Below, piece by piece: positions 16,176 to 24,216 of a stretch of DNA of 39,089 bases; the stretch's first letter is position 1; each line of letters starts with the position of its first letter. This DNA is from Polaribacter sp. GTDB lineage: Bacteria > Bacteroidota > Bacteroidia > Flavobacteriales > Flavobacteriaceae. Both the position numbers and the translations under genes were made by a program. The stretch lies in contig JAQWGI010000002.1 of the NCBI GenBank assembly GCA_029238315.1, forward strand, positions 1-39,089, in the 5' to 3' direction. The notes beneath the pieces were generated by a model that saw only the letters and a list, made by a program, of their open reading frames with translations, made no database searches and was not told the origin of the DNA.

Positions 16176-16706
16176 ATGAAAAAAAATCTTTTAGTAATCG
16201 CATTATTTGCGATAGCAGTATTGTTTTCAAACGAAACAACAGCACAGAAATTTGGGGGCCTAGATAAGAGCCCTATGGATGCAGTCGCTTTTCCATCAAG
16301 TTATAAAATATCAGATAAAATTGCAAAAGTAGTATATAGCAGACCACAGTTAAATGGAAGAAGTGTTGCAAAATTAGCTCCAGCCGGTAAAGTTTGGAGA
16401 CTGGGTGCAAATGAAGCTGCAGAAATTACTTTTTATAAAGATGTTGTTTTTGGTGGTGAAAAAGTAAAAGCAGGTAGTTATTCTTTATATGCGATTCCGA
16501 ATGAAGGAGAATGGACCGTTATTTTAAACAGAGCAAAAAATGTTTGGGGTTCTTATTTTTATAAAGAAAACGAAGACGTTGTTCGAGTAAAAGGAAAAGT
16601 AATGTCTAGTATGGCTAACATTGAAGCGTTCTCTATGACATTTGATGAAAACATGAACTTATTTATGGGTTGGGGTTACACAGTTGTAAAAATTGAAATA
16701 AAATAA
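16176..16706 (+). CDS. Secreted DUF2911 domain protein
   Basis: This 176-residue protein has a clear signal peptide (cleavage near TTAQK). The mature part matches the DUF2911 pattern common in Bacteroidota: VYSRPQLNGR, KVWRLGANEAAEITFYKDV, KAGSYSLYAIPNEGEWTVILN and a final beta strand. The family's function is unknown; it is a beta-rich periplasmic protein. It is a single gene with its own promoter and a terminator shortly after the stop, and nothing in its context points to a pathway. Confidence 0.9.
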   Translation: MKKNLLVIALFAIAVLFSNETTAQKFGGLDKSPMDAVAFPSSYKISDKIAKVVYSRPQLNGRSVAKLAPAGKVWRLGANEAAEITFYKDVVFGGEKVKAGSYSLYAIPNEGEWTVILNRAKNVWGSYFYKENEDVVRVKGKVMSSMANIEAFSMTFDENMNLFMGWGYTVVKIEIK

Positions 16707-16728
16707 CACAACATTAAAAAATAGAATG

Positions 16729-16758
16729 TATCCGAAAATTAACTTTTTCGGATTTTTT
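16729..16758 (+). terminator. Terminator of the DUF2911 gene
   Basis: Arms tccgaaaa (16731-16738) and ttttcgga (16745-16752) are followed by six T. The hairpin lies at the end of both convergent genes, but only the plus strand has a good T run. Confidence 0.8.
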
Positions 16759-17668
16759 ATGTTTTTATTTTAGGCTTTTTACTGATTAAATACACTCCAA
16801 TAAAAACCAATAAGCAGCATGCAATCTTTATAGCATTTATGTCTTGTGCATATTCAGTTTTTCCAAAGCCATACGCGTAAACACTTACCATTATAAAACT
16901 AATAGCTGGTTGTAAATACACATAGCTTCCGCTTACAGAAGGGGCTACAGATTTTAATGCGTAAATATTAAAAAGATATGCTAAAAAAGTAGTGCCTATT
17001 ATTACAAAAGCAACTACAGCATAAGTGTTTAAGGTAAAAACAGAAAAATCTGTTTCTAAAATATCAGGAACTCCAAAAGGAAGCATAAAGAAAAAACCAA
17101 ATAAAAACACCCAAGTAATTACAGTAAAAGGACTGTATTTTTTCATTAATGGTTTTACTAAAACGAGGTATAAACCATATGTACATGTGTTTAAAAAAAT
17201 AAACAAATTGCCAAGAAAAGAGCTTGTGCCTGCTGTTTTATTACCGTAAGAAATTAATAGAACAGCTCCAATCCCTCCAATGGTTAACCCTAGTAACTTG
17301 TTTTTTGTAATTCTTTCTTTTAAAATGAGGGCACTAAAAGTTAAAACTACTATTGGAATTGCAGTAATTATAATAGAAGCATCAATTGGTGATGTTAAGT
17401 TTAATCCATGAAAAAACAACAATTGATTAGAGGCAACACCTAAAAAACCACATAAAATTAAAAGCGGAATATCCTTCTTGTTTATTTTTTCTTTTATGAA
17501 TGATTTTATAATCCAAAACAGAATACCAGCGCCAACAATTCTTAGAAAAATAAATGCAGAAGGGCCTATTTTATTTGGCATTACTCCTTTGGCAATAATA
17601 TAATTTGCACCATAAATTAAATTAGCGCCCAATAAAGCAAGATGTGCTTTTATAAGATTGTTTTTCAC
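16757..17668 (-). CDS. EamA/DMT family transporter
   Basis: This 303-residue integral membrane protein has about ten hydrophobic helices in two EamA repeats, starting ALLGANLIYGANYIIAKGV and again after the mid-point. The family exports small metabolites such as amino acids, purines or amino-acid catabolites; the substrate cannot be predicted. Length and repeat structure are normal. It is a single gene, convergent with DUF2911 and divergent from leuS. No clear TAnnTTTG box is visible upstream. Confidence 0.9.
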   Translation of the reverse strand: MKNNLIKAHLALLGANLIYGANYIIAKGVMPNKIGPSAFIFLRIVGAGILFWIIKSFIKEKINKKDIPLLILCGFLGVASNQLLFFHGLNLTSPIDASIIITAIPIVVLTFSALILKERITKNKLLGLTIGGIGAVLLISYGNKTAGTSSFLGNLFIFLNTCTYGLYLVLVKPLMKKYSPFTVITWVFLFGFFFMLPFGVPDILETDFSVFTLNTYAVVAFVIIGTTFLAYLFNIYALKSVAPSVSGSYVYLQPAISFIMVSVYAYGFGKTEYAQDINAIKIACCLLVFIGVYLISKKPKIKT

Positions 17669-17756
17669 AATGTGTTCTTTTTTCAGTGCAAATAACGTAC
17701 AATTTTATTGATTTTATTTCACCTGTATTTTACTTTAATCTTTTAGTAATAAACTG

Positions 17757-17764
17757 TAACTTTG
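17757..17764 (+). promoter_or_regulatory. -7 box for leuS
   Basis: TAACTTTG matches TAnnTTTG, 25 bases before the leuS start codon. The -33 region has no clean TTG. Confidence 0.6.
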
Positions 17765-17789
17765 ACGCTTCTAAAAAGCAGAAAATCAC

Positions 17790-20700
17790 ATGCAATACAA
17801 TCATACAGAGATAGAAAAAAAATGGCAAAAATATTGGGAAGAAAACCAAACTTTTAAAGCTAGTAATTCCTCTAAAAAACCTAAATATTATGTATTAGAT
17901 ATGTTTCCTTACCCTAGTGGTGCAGGCTTACATGTTGGGCATCCGTTAGGTTATATTGCATCAGATATTTATGCGCGTTACAAACGCCATAAAGGTTTTA
18001 ATGTATTGCATCCGCAAGGATATGACTCTTTTGGTTTGCCAGCAGAGCAATATGCAATTCAAACTGGGCAGCACCCTGCAAAAACTACAGAAGAAAACAT
18101 AAAAACATACAGAAGACAATTAGATCGTGTTGGTTTTTCTTTTGATTGGAGTAGAGAAGTAAGAACTTCAAATCCAGAATACTACAAATGGACACAATGG
18201 ATTTTTATTCAGCTTTTTAATTCTTGGTACAACAAAGATTCAGACAAGGCAGAGGATATTTCTACCTTAGAAAAAATATTTAAGAAAGATGGAAATACAG
18301 CTGTAAATGCAGTTTGTGATGAAGAAATAAAATCATTTTCTTCGGATGAATGGAAAGCGTTTTCAAAAGCAGCACAAGAAGAAATTTTATTACAATATCG
18401 TTTAACATATTTGTCAGATACAGAAGTAAACTGGTGTCCGAAATTAGGTACTGTTTTAGCAAATGATGAAATTATAAATGGTGTTTCAGAAAGAGGAGGT
18501 CATCCAGTTGTTAGAAAAAAAATGAGACAATGGTCTATGCGAATTTCTGCATACGCACAACGCTTGTTAGATGGTTTAGAAACCATCGATTGGCCACAGC
18601 CTTTAAAAGATTCACAAACCAATTGGATTGGGAAATCTGTTGGAGCAATGGTTTCTTTTCAAGTTGATGTAAAATCTAAAGATTCAGCTTCTGAAGTTAA
18701 ATTAACATACAAAGAATTAGAAGCTTTAAAAGAATTACGTGCTAATTTATCGAAGGCTGAAATATCACTTTGGAATGAAATAAAGAATAAAAAAGGAGCA
18801 TCTAAATTTAGAAAAAAATACACGATAGGGTCATTTTTGGTAGATTATGTGTGTTTGGCCAAAAACTTAATTGTAGAATTTTCTGGTAAAGAAGATGAAG
18901 CAGAAAGAGCAGTATTTTTTAATAAAGAAGGCTTTAATGTAATTCGTTTTTCAAACGAAGAAGTACTTCAAAATGTTGTAAAAGTTGTATCTGAAATTAA
19001 TTTTGCAATTCAATTTCCTAAAGTTCAAAAGACAGAAAGTAAAAAGAATGTCACTTCGATCGCGTCATCTCGAGCGGAGTTGAGAGGCGAGAAATCTGAT
19101 AAAATAGATGTGTTTACAACACGTCCAGATACTATTTTTGGTGTTTCTTTTCTAACATTAGCGCCAGAACACGAGCTGGTTTCTAAAATTACTACCGATA
19201 CTCAAAAAGCTGCTGTTGAAGCGTATATTTCTGCAACTGCAAAACGTTCTGAACGTGATAGAATGGCAGATGTAAAAACTATTTCAGGTGCATTTACGGG
19301 TGCTTATGCAGTTCATCCTTTTACGGGAAAACAAATTCCGATTTGGATTGGAGATTACGTGTTGGCAAATTACGGAACAGGAGCAGTAATGGCAGTTCCT
19401 TGTGGAGACCAACGCGATTATGATTTTGCAAAACATTTTGATATATCCATTCCGAATATTTTTGAAGGTGTTGATATTTCTGAAGCAGCACATTCAGACA
19501 AAGACGGAACAGTAATTGCAAATTCAGATTTTTTATCTGGATTAAAATATAAGAAAGCCTTAAAATTAGCCATTTTCGAATTAGAGAAAAAAGGTGCTGG
19601 GTATGGCAAAGTAAATTACCGTTTGCGTGATGCTGTTTTTAGTAGACAACGTTATTGGGGAGAACCTTTTCCGGTATATTATAAAGACGGAATGCCGCAA
19701 ATGATTGATGAGAAACACTTGCCAATTGTATTGCCAGAAGTAGAAAAATACTTGCCAACTGAAGACGGAAAACCCCCTTTAGGGAACGCAACAGAATGGG
19801 CTTGGGATTCTCGTGCCAAGAAAGTGGTAAGCAATGATAAGTTGAAAAACAAAACGGTATATCCGTTAGAATTAAATACAATGCCAGGTTGGGCAGGTAG
19901 TTCGTATTACTTTAACCGTTATATGGATCCGCACAACGAAAACGAAATTGCGTCCAAAGAAAACCTACAATATTGGCAAAATATAGACTTGTATATTGGT
20001 GGTTCTGAACATGCAACGGGTCATTTATTGTACGCACGTTTTTGGCAAAAATTCTTATTCGATAAAGGAATTGTGCCTGTGGATGAGTTTGCAAAAAAAC
20101 TGATTAACCAAGGAATGATTTTAGGGACGAGTGCTTTTGTTACCGTTTTTAACGGTAGCTTTATTGGTAAAGGAAATGCAAATAATATACCTCTACTATT
20201 ATGTAATTCTGTTTTAGATATTGTAAGGAAAAATACAACTCTTTTTTATGATTTATGGAATAAAGATACTTTAACTGATTCTGAAATTATAAGTAACTAT
20301 AAGGTAGAAAAAGCGGAGTTAGATAAAGTTAAAAACACTTATGGTACTCTTCTAAAAGCAGCAAAAGAACGAGGCTTTGAATCCATTGAATGGACTGATA
20401 AAACTGTTGAGGTTCGTTTAATTCATACAGATGTTTCTTTTGTTAATGCTTCTGATGAGTTGGATTTGGAGGCTTTTAAAAGTTGGAGAACTGAGTTCAA
20501 AGATGCTGAATTTTTAACATTAGAAGATGACTCTTTTAAAGTTTCTAGAGAAGTAGAAAAAATGTCTAAATCTAAATACAATGTTGTCAATCCAGATGCT
20601 ATTTGTGAAGAGTATGGCGCAGATAGTTTACGATTATTCGAAATGTTTTTAGGCCCGTTAGAACAAGCAAAACCTTGGAAAACTTCTGGTATTTCTGGAG

Positions 20701-21239
20701 TTTCATCATTCTTAAAGAAATTATGGAAACTCTATTTTAACGGAGAAACTTTTGAGGTTTCTGATGCAGAGCCAACAAAAGACGAGTTAAAAACGTTACA
20801 TAAAACCATTAAAAAAGTAGAAGAAGACATAGAGAATTTCTCTTTTAACACCTCAGTCTCTACCTTTATGATTGCTGTAAATGAGTTAACGGCGTTAAAA
20901 TGTAACAAACGTGCAATTTTAGAACCGTTCGCAATTTTAGTTTCGCCATACGCGCCACATATCGCAGAAGAATTATGGAGTTTATTAGGAAATAAAGATT
21001 CGATTTCTACAGCAGATTTTCCTGTTTTTGAAGCAAGTCATTTGGTAGAGAGTACTAAAACCTATCCCGTTTCATTCAACGGAAAAATGCGTTTTACATT
21101 AGAGTTATCGTTAGATTTATCGAAAGATGAAATCGAAGAAACCGTAATGGCAAACGAAAAAACAATAGCTCAGCTCTCAGGGCGAGAGCCAAAAAAGGTG
21201 ATTATTGTTCCTGGTAAAATCATCAACATCGTTGGCTAA
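17790..21239 (+). CDS. leuS: Leucyl-tRNA synthetase carrying a DUF559 insertion
   Basis: This 1149-residue class I synthetase charges tRNA-Leu. Its signatures are HVGH (residues 48-51) and KMSKS (924-928), followed by the anticodon-binding domain and a C-terminal domain ending KVIIVPGKIINIVG. Bacteroidota LeuRS normally has roughly 920-940 residues. The extra length comes from two places. Residues about 297-436 interrupt the start of the CP1 editing domain, between GAMVSFQVDVKS and DKIDVFTTRPDTIFG, and hold a DUF559 domain plus a linker encoded by a REP-like repeat. A second enlargement lies at about 785-880, before KMSKS, in the leucine-specific region. The frame is open throughout and all catalytic motifs are intact, so the enzyme is probably functional. 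No second leuS is in the window. Confidence 0.96.
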   Translation: MQYNHTEIEKKWQKYWEENQTFKASNSSKKPKYYVLDMFPYPSGAGLHVGHPLGYIASDIYARYKRHKGFNVLHPQGYDSFGLPAEQYAIQTGQHPAKTTEENIKTYRRQLDRVGFSFDWSREVRTSNPEYYKWTQWIFIQLFNSWYNKDSDKAEDISTLEKIFKKDGNTAVNAVCDEEIKSFSSDEWKAFSKAAQEEILLQYRLTYLSDTEVNWCPKLGTVLANDEIINGVSERGGHPVVRKKMRQWSMRISAYAQRLLDGLETIDWPQPLKDSQTNWIGKSVGAMVSFQVDVKSKDSASEVKLTYKELEALKELRANLSKAEISLWNEIKNKKGASKFRKKYTIGSFLVDYVCLAKNLIVEFSGKEDEAERAVFFNKEGFNVIRFSNEEVLQNVVKVVSEINFAIQFPKVQKTESKKNVTSIASSRAELRGEKSDKIDVFTTRPDTIFGVSFLTLAPEHELVSKITTDTQKAAVEAYISATAKRSERDRMADVKTISGAFTGAYAVHPFTGKQIPIWIGDYVLANYGTGAVMAVPCGDQRDYDFAKHFDISIPNIFEGVDISEAAHSDKDGTVIANSDFLSGLKYKKALKLAIFELEKKGAGYGKVNYRLRDAVFSRQRYWGEPFPVYYKDGMPQMIDEKHLPIVLPEVEKYLPTEDGKPPLGNATEWAWDSRAKKVVSNDKLKNKTVYPLELNTMPGWAGSSYYFNRYMDPHNENEIASKENLQYWQNIDLYIGGSEHATGHLLYARFWQKFLFDKGIVPVDEFAKKLINQGMILGTSAFVTVFNGSFIGKGNANNIPLLLCNSVLDIVRKNTTLFYDLWNKDTLTDSEIISNYKVEKAELDKVKNTYGTLLKAAKERGFESIEWTDKTVEVRLIHTDVSFVNASDELDLEAFKSWRTEFKDAEFLTLEDDSFKVSREVEKMSKSKYNVVNPDAICEEYGADSLRLFEMFLGPLEQAKPWKTSGISGVSSFLKKLWKLYFNGETFEVSDAEPTKDELKTLHKTIKKVEEDIENFSFNTSVSTFMIAVNELTALKCNKRAILEPFAILVSPYAPHIAEELWSLLGNKDSISTADFPVFEASHLVESTKTYPVSFNGKMRFTLELSLDLSKDEIEETVMANEKTIAQLSGREPKKVIIVPGKIINIVG
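18711..19025 (+). other. DUF559 (Vsr-like nuclease fold) domain inserted in LeuRS
   Basis: LeuRS residues 308-412 read like a free-standing DUF559 protein: KAEISLWNEI (Glu324), SKFRKKYTIGSFLVDYVC (Asp352), NLIVEFSG (Glu363), then GFNVIRFSNEEVLQN. In the family the pattern is E..LW, FRRQ.PIG.YIVDF and ELDG..H. Asp352 and Glu363 are kept, while the DG..H part is replaced by FSGKEDE. The nuclease centre may therefore be weak or dead. The fold assignment is from recognised motifs, not from a search. Confidence 0.85.
19050..19097. repeat. REP-like interspersed repeat, in frame within leuS
   Basis: gtcacttcga, then tctcgagcggagt, then gagaggcgagaaatct follow each other here. They resemble the palindromic repeats (gtcatttcgag...gagaaatct type) scattered between genes in many Flavobacteriaceae. 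They have higher GC than the surroundings and encode NVTSIASSRAELRGEKS, a linker between the DUF559 domain and the editing domain. The assignment is by remembered similarity; copy number in the genome was not checked. Confidence 0.65.
20141..20157. repeat. Perfect inverted repeat at the left edge of the second LeuRS insertion
   Basis: Arms taccgtt and aacggta flank three T. They lie at the point where LeuRS, after GMILGTSAFV, departs from the usual family sequence. This may be coincidence. Confidence 0.4.
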
Positions 21240-21283
21240 AGGCGCAGCCTTTTTAGGCATGAGTTTGTTTGTGGAGAAAAAAT

Positions 21284-21345
21284 TAACGGAGAACGTCTTT
21301 GAGAATGAGGAACAAATGAAGCAATCTTGTTAATCGACTTTTGTG
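21284..21345. repeat. Degenerate REP-like repeat downstream of leuS
   Basis: The 150 bases between the leuS stop and its terminator have no plausible gene. Within them, gaatgaggaacaaatgaagc followed by aatctt resembles the common flavobacterial repeat type with tgcgaggaacgaagcaatct. It looks like a decayed copy. Confidence 0.4.
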
Positions 21346-21390
21346 AAACAATTCGAGAATAAGAAAATTGTATCGAAAACCTATAAATTA

Positions 21391-21422
21391 AAGTCATTAC
21401 TGTATTTGTAATGGCTTTTTTA
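21391..21422 (+). terminator. Terminator downstream of leuS
   Basis: Arms agtcattac (21392-21400) and gtaatggct (21408-21416), with one T-G wobble, are followed by six T. It precedes the next gene, so the lipoprotein operon must have its own promoter in the 35 bases that follow. Confidence 0.8.
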
Positions 21423-21455
21423 TTTGAGTATCTTGTCAATCTTAAAATCATAAAA

Positions 21456-21923
21456 ATGAAAACTAAAAATTTCTTGTTAATTGCTGTTTTCGGAATGCTT
21501 TTTGCGAGCTGTAATCAAGAAAAATCTACCAAAGAATATATGACAAATTCTTGGGAAACAACCTATTTAAAGATTGATATGAAAACCTATCAAAAATCAG
21601 ATTCGACTTTTGTTTTTGAAGATGATTTTAAAAACAATCCACCTAGAAGAGCACAGTCTAAATACAATAAAGATGGTTCTTTTTCGGCTTGGTATATCAA
21701 TCAAAAAGGAGAAAAAAAAGAAGAATCAGTTGGAAAATGGAATGTGAAAAATGATTCTTTATTTATCGAATATTTTTACGGAGGAAGAGATGTAAAAGTA
21801 TCGTACCATATTGAAAAAACAGCAACAGGTTTTACCGGAAAAAGTAAATATGATTGGGATGAAGATGGCGATTTTGAAGATGTTTTAATTATGAAAACAA
21901 AACGCATTCAAACAGAAAAATAA
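21456..21923 (+). CDS. Small lipoprotein of unknown function
   Basis: The start at 21456 gives MKTKNFLLIAVFGMLFASCN, a type II signal peptide with lipobox FASC. The mature 138 residues should be anchored at the envelope. They are beta-rich and polar, built like a lipocalin- or YxeA-type small sandwich (KWNVKNDSLFIEYF, ATGFTGKSKYDWDEDGDFEDVLIMKTKR). DWDEDGDFED resembles an EF-hand loop. I do not recognise a named family. Five bases separate it from the histidine kinase gene, so it might be a sensor accessory of that kinase; this is inference. Confidence 0.82.
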   Translation: MKTKNFLLIAVFGMLFASCNQEKSTKEYMTNSWETTYLKIDMKTYQKSDSTFVFEDDFKNNPPRRAQSKYNKDGSFSAWYINQKGEKKEESVGKWNVKNDSLFIEYFYGGRDVKVSYHIEKTATGFTGKSKYDWDEDGDFEDVLIMKTKRIQTEK

Positions 21924-21928
21924 TATTC

Positions 21929-23380
21929 ATGTTTAAAAATATTTCATTACGAATCCGTATTTTTTTAGCAATGATTTTGCTGGTGTTATTGGCGTCGGTT
22001 TTAATTGTTGGTGTTACGGTGTATCAATATGATGAAGAAACCAAAGAGTACAATATTGATCGTTTTGGACGAAAAGAAGACAACACCAGAAAAGATATTG
22101 ATTTTGAGCTAAAAAGAAATTTACTAGAAAATCTTACAACAGAAAACCTTTCTACAATCTTTAAAATGAGGATTTTTGAAATCTCTTCTGTTCATAATTT
22201 AGAAATTTCAATTTATGATTTAAAAGGAAATTTATTGATTTCATCAACTTCAACCGCCTTTGATAATGTTGATGAAAGTATTATTTCTTTAAGAATTTTA
22301 AATGAATTAGAGTCAAATATAGATCGTAGAGTTTTTAAAAATGATGAAGTAGAAAACATCAGTTTTGAAACTTCTTATACATATTTAAACGATTTAAAAT
22401 TAAATAACATTGGTGTTTTAAAATTAGAGTTTTCTCAAGACAACACCATGCAGCAGAAAGAGCTAAATGCATTTATGTATCGCCTTGCTTATGTATATGT
22501 TTTTATGTTTATTATTGCCATTGCCTTGGCGTATTTTTTATCTAGTTATATTACAAGGTCCATTAAAACAATTTCTGATAAAATTCATGAAACTCGTTTA
22601 AATAAAAGGAACGAAAAAATAGAATTTGACTCTGGAAGTACTGAAATTATTACACTGGTAAATGCCTATAATAGAATGATTGATGAACTGCAAGAAAGCG
22701 CTGTAAAATTAGCGCAAAGTGAGCGTGAGCAGGCTTGGCGAGAAATGGCAAAACAAGTGGCGCATGAAATTAAAAACCCACTAACTCCAATGCGATTAAC
22801 CGTGCAAAGTTTTGAAAGAAGATTTGATCCAGAAGAGCCAAACATTAAAGAAAAATTAAAAGAATACAGTCAAACTTTAATTCAGCAAATTGATGTAATG
22901 AGTTCTATTGCATCTGCCTTTTCTGATTTTGCAAAAATGCCGAAGCAACATAAAGAAGAAATTAATGTAGTTGAAGTTGTAAAATTAGCATTAGATATTT
23001 TTAACGAAGATTATATTTCCTATTCTTTTACAGAAGAAACTTTAATTGCAAATCTAGATAAATCTCAACTAATTAGAATTGTAACCAATTTGGTAACAAA
23101 TGCAAATCAGGCTCTAGAAGGACAACTAAACCCTAAAATAAAAGTAACCGTTTCTACTGATAATAAAAATATTGAAATAGCAGTTAATGACAACGGAAAA
23201 GGAATTGAAGAAGACGTAAAAGATTTAATATTTGAACCTAAATTTACTACTAAAACAAGTGGAATGGGGTTAGGTTTACCGATCATAAAAAAAATAATTG
23301 AAGCGTATAATGGTTCCATTGCTTTTACATCAAATAAAAAGGAAGGAACTATTTTTACTGTTACATTACCAAAAAAATAA
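21929..23380 (+). CDS. NtrY-like sensor histidine kinase
   Basis: This 483-residue membrane kinase has one helix at residues 8-30, a periplasmic sensor region of about 150 residues, and a second helix at about 183-205. HAMP follows (210-260), then a HisKA domain with phosphorylated His279 in QVAHEIKNPLTPMRL. The HATPase domain has the N box NQALEG, DNGKGI and GMGLGLPI. It resembles NtrY-type kinases (HEIKNPLTP). No response regulator gene is adjacent, so it is an orphan or works with a distant partner. It lies between a lipoprotein gene and a crotonase gene with gaps of five and four bases. Confidence 0.93.
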   Translation: MFKNISLRIRIFLAMILLVLLASVLIVGVTVYQYDEETKEYNIDRFGRKEDNTRKDIDFELKRNLLENLTTENLSTIFKMRIFEISSVHNLEISIYDLKGNLLISSTSTAFDNVDESIISLRILNELESNIDRRVFKNDEVENISFETSYTYLNDLKLNNIGVLKLEFSQDNTMQQKELNAFMYRLAYVYVFMFIIAIALAYFLSSYITRSIKTISDKIHETRLNKRNEKIEFDSGSTEIITLVNAYNRMIDELQESAVKLAQSEREQAWREMAKQVAHEIKNPLTPMRLTVQSFERRFDPEEPNIKEKLKEYSQTLIQQIDVMSSIASAFSDFAKMPKQHKEEINVVEVVKLALDIFNEDYISYSFTEETLIANLDKSQLIRIVTNLVTNANQALEGQLNPKIKVTVSTDNKNIEIAVNDNGKGIEEDVKDLIFEPKFTTKTSGMGLGLPIIKKIIEAYNGSIAFTSNKKEGTIFTVTLPKK

Positions 23381-23384
23381 ATAC

Positions 23385-24164
23385 ATGATATTCGAAAATT
23401 TACTAGTTTCAACTGAAAACGGATTGGCAACAATTACAATCAATCGACCAAAAAAATTAAACGCATTAAATAAAAACACCATTGAAGAATTACACAATGC
23501 TTTTAATAAATTAAATAATGATAATTCTGTAAAAGCAATCATTATAACTGGAAGTGGAGAAAAAGCTTTTGTTGCTGGTGCAGATATTTCTGAATTTGCA
23601 CATTTTTCTGTTGAAGAAGGAGGAAGATTAGCTGCAAAAGGACAAGAAATGTTGTTTGATTTTGTTGAGAATTTAACAACGCCAGTAATTGCTGCTGTAA
23701 ACGGATTTGCTCTTGGTGGCGGATTAGAATTAGCGATGTCTTGTCATTTTAGAATCGCATCAAACAACGCAAAAATGGGATTGCCAGAAGTTTCTTTAGG
23801 TGTAATTCCTGGTTATGGAGGAACGCAACGTTTGCCACAATTAATTGGGAAAGGACGCGCAATGGAATTAGTAATGACAGCCGGAATGATTTCTGCTGAA
23901 GATGCCAAAAACTACGGATTGGTAAATCATGTGACAACACAAGAGGAATTGATTCCGTTAGCAACAAAAATTGCGAGTAAAATTATGCGAAACTCATCAG
24001 TAGCAATTGGTGCAGCAATTAAAGCAGTAAATGATAATTTTAAAGATGGCGTAAACGGATTTGAAACAGAAATTTCTGAATTTGGAGCTTGTTTTGGAAC
24101 AGAAGATTTTAAAGAAGGAACCACAGCATTTTTAGAAAAAAGAAAAGCAGATTTTCCTGGGTAA
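23385..24164 (+). CDS. Enoyl-CoA hydratase/isomerase family protein
   Basis: I use the ATG at 23385 (MIFENLLVSTENGLATITIN), giving 259 residues. A longer frame overlapping the kinase gene lacks family sequence at its N-terminus. This is a complete crotonase: the oxyanion-hole segments are KAFVAGADISEF and NGFALGGGLELAMSC. Both hydratase glutamates are present, Glu115 and Glu135 (GLPEVSLGVIPGYGGTQRL). It should hydrate trans-2-enoyl-CoA in fatty-acid or amino-acid breakdown. It is the last gene of the lipoprotein-kinase-crotonase unit and ends at a strong terminator. Exact substrate length is unknown. Confidence 0.94.
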   Translation: MIFENLLVSTENGLATITINRPKKLNALNKNTIEELHNAFNKLNNDNSVKAIIITGSGEKAFVAGADISEFAHFSVEEGGRLAAKGQEMLFDFVENLTTPVIAAVNGFALGGGLELAMSCHFRIASNNAKMGLPEVSLGVIPGYGGTQRLPQLIGKGRAMELVMTAGMISAEDAKNYGLVNHVTTQEELIPLATKIASKIMRNSSVAIGAAIKAVNDNFKDGVNGFETEISEFGACFGTEDFKEGTTAFLEKRKADFPG

Positions 24165-24170
24165 TAGAAT

Positions 24171-24207
24171 AAAAAAAGCGAATCTATTCTCTGATTCGCT
24201 TTTTTTA
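24171..24207. terminator. Bidirectional terminator after the crotonase gene
   Basis: Arms agcgaatc (24177-24184) and gattcgct (24193-24200) sit between a run of A and a run of T. It separates convergent genes. Confidence 0.88.
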
Positions 24208-24216
24208 TTCTATTTA

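Noticed and set aside
21173..21189. Inverted repeat gctctc/gagagc near the leuS 3' end
   Set aside because: It encodes conserved LeuRS residues (QLSGREPKKV), so the repeat is likely a coincidence of codon choice.
17790..21239. The possibility that leuS is a pseudogene or a misassembled fusion
   Set aside because: The frame is open for 1149 codons, both catalytic signatures are intact, and the flanking LeuRS sequence resumes exactly after each insertion.
23298..23384. Upstream extension of the crotonase gene into the kinase gene
   Set aside because: It overlaps the conserved kinase C-terminus and adds non-family sequence. The ATG at 23385 gives the usual crotonase length.
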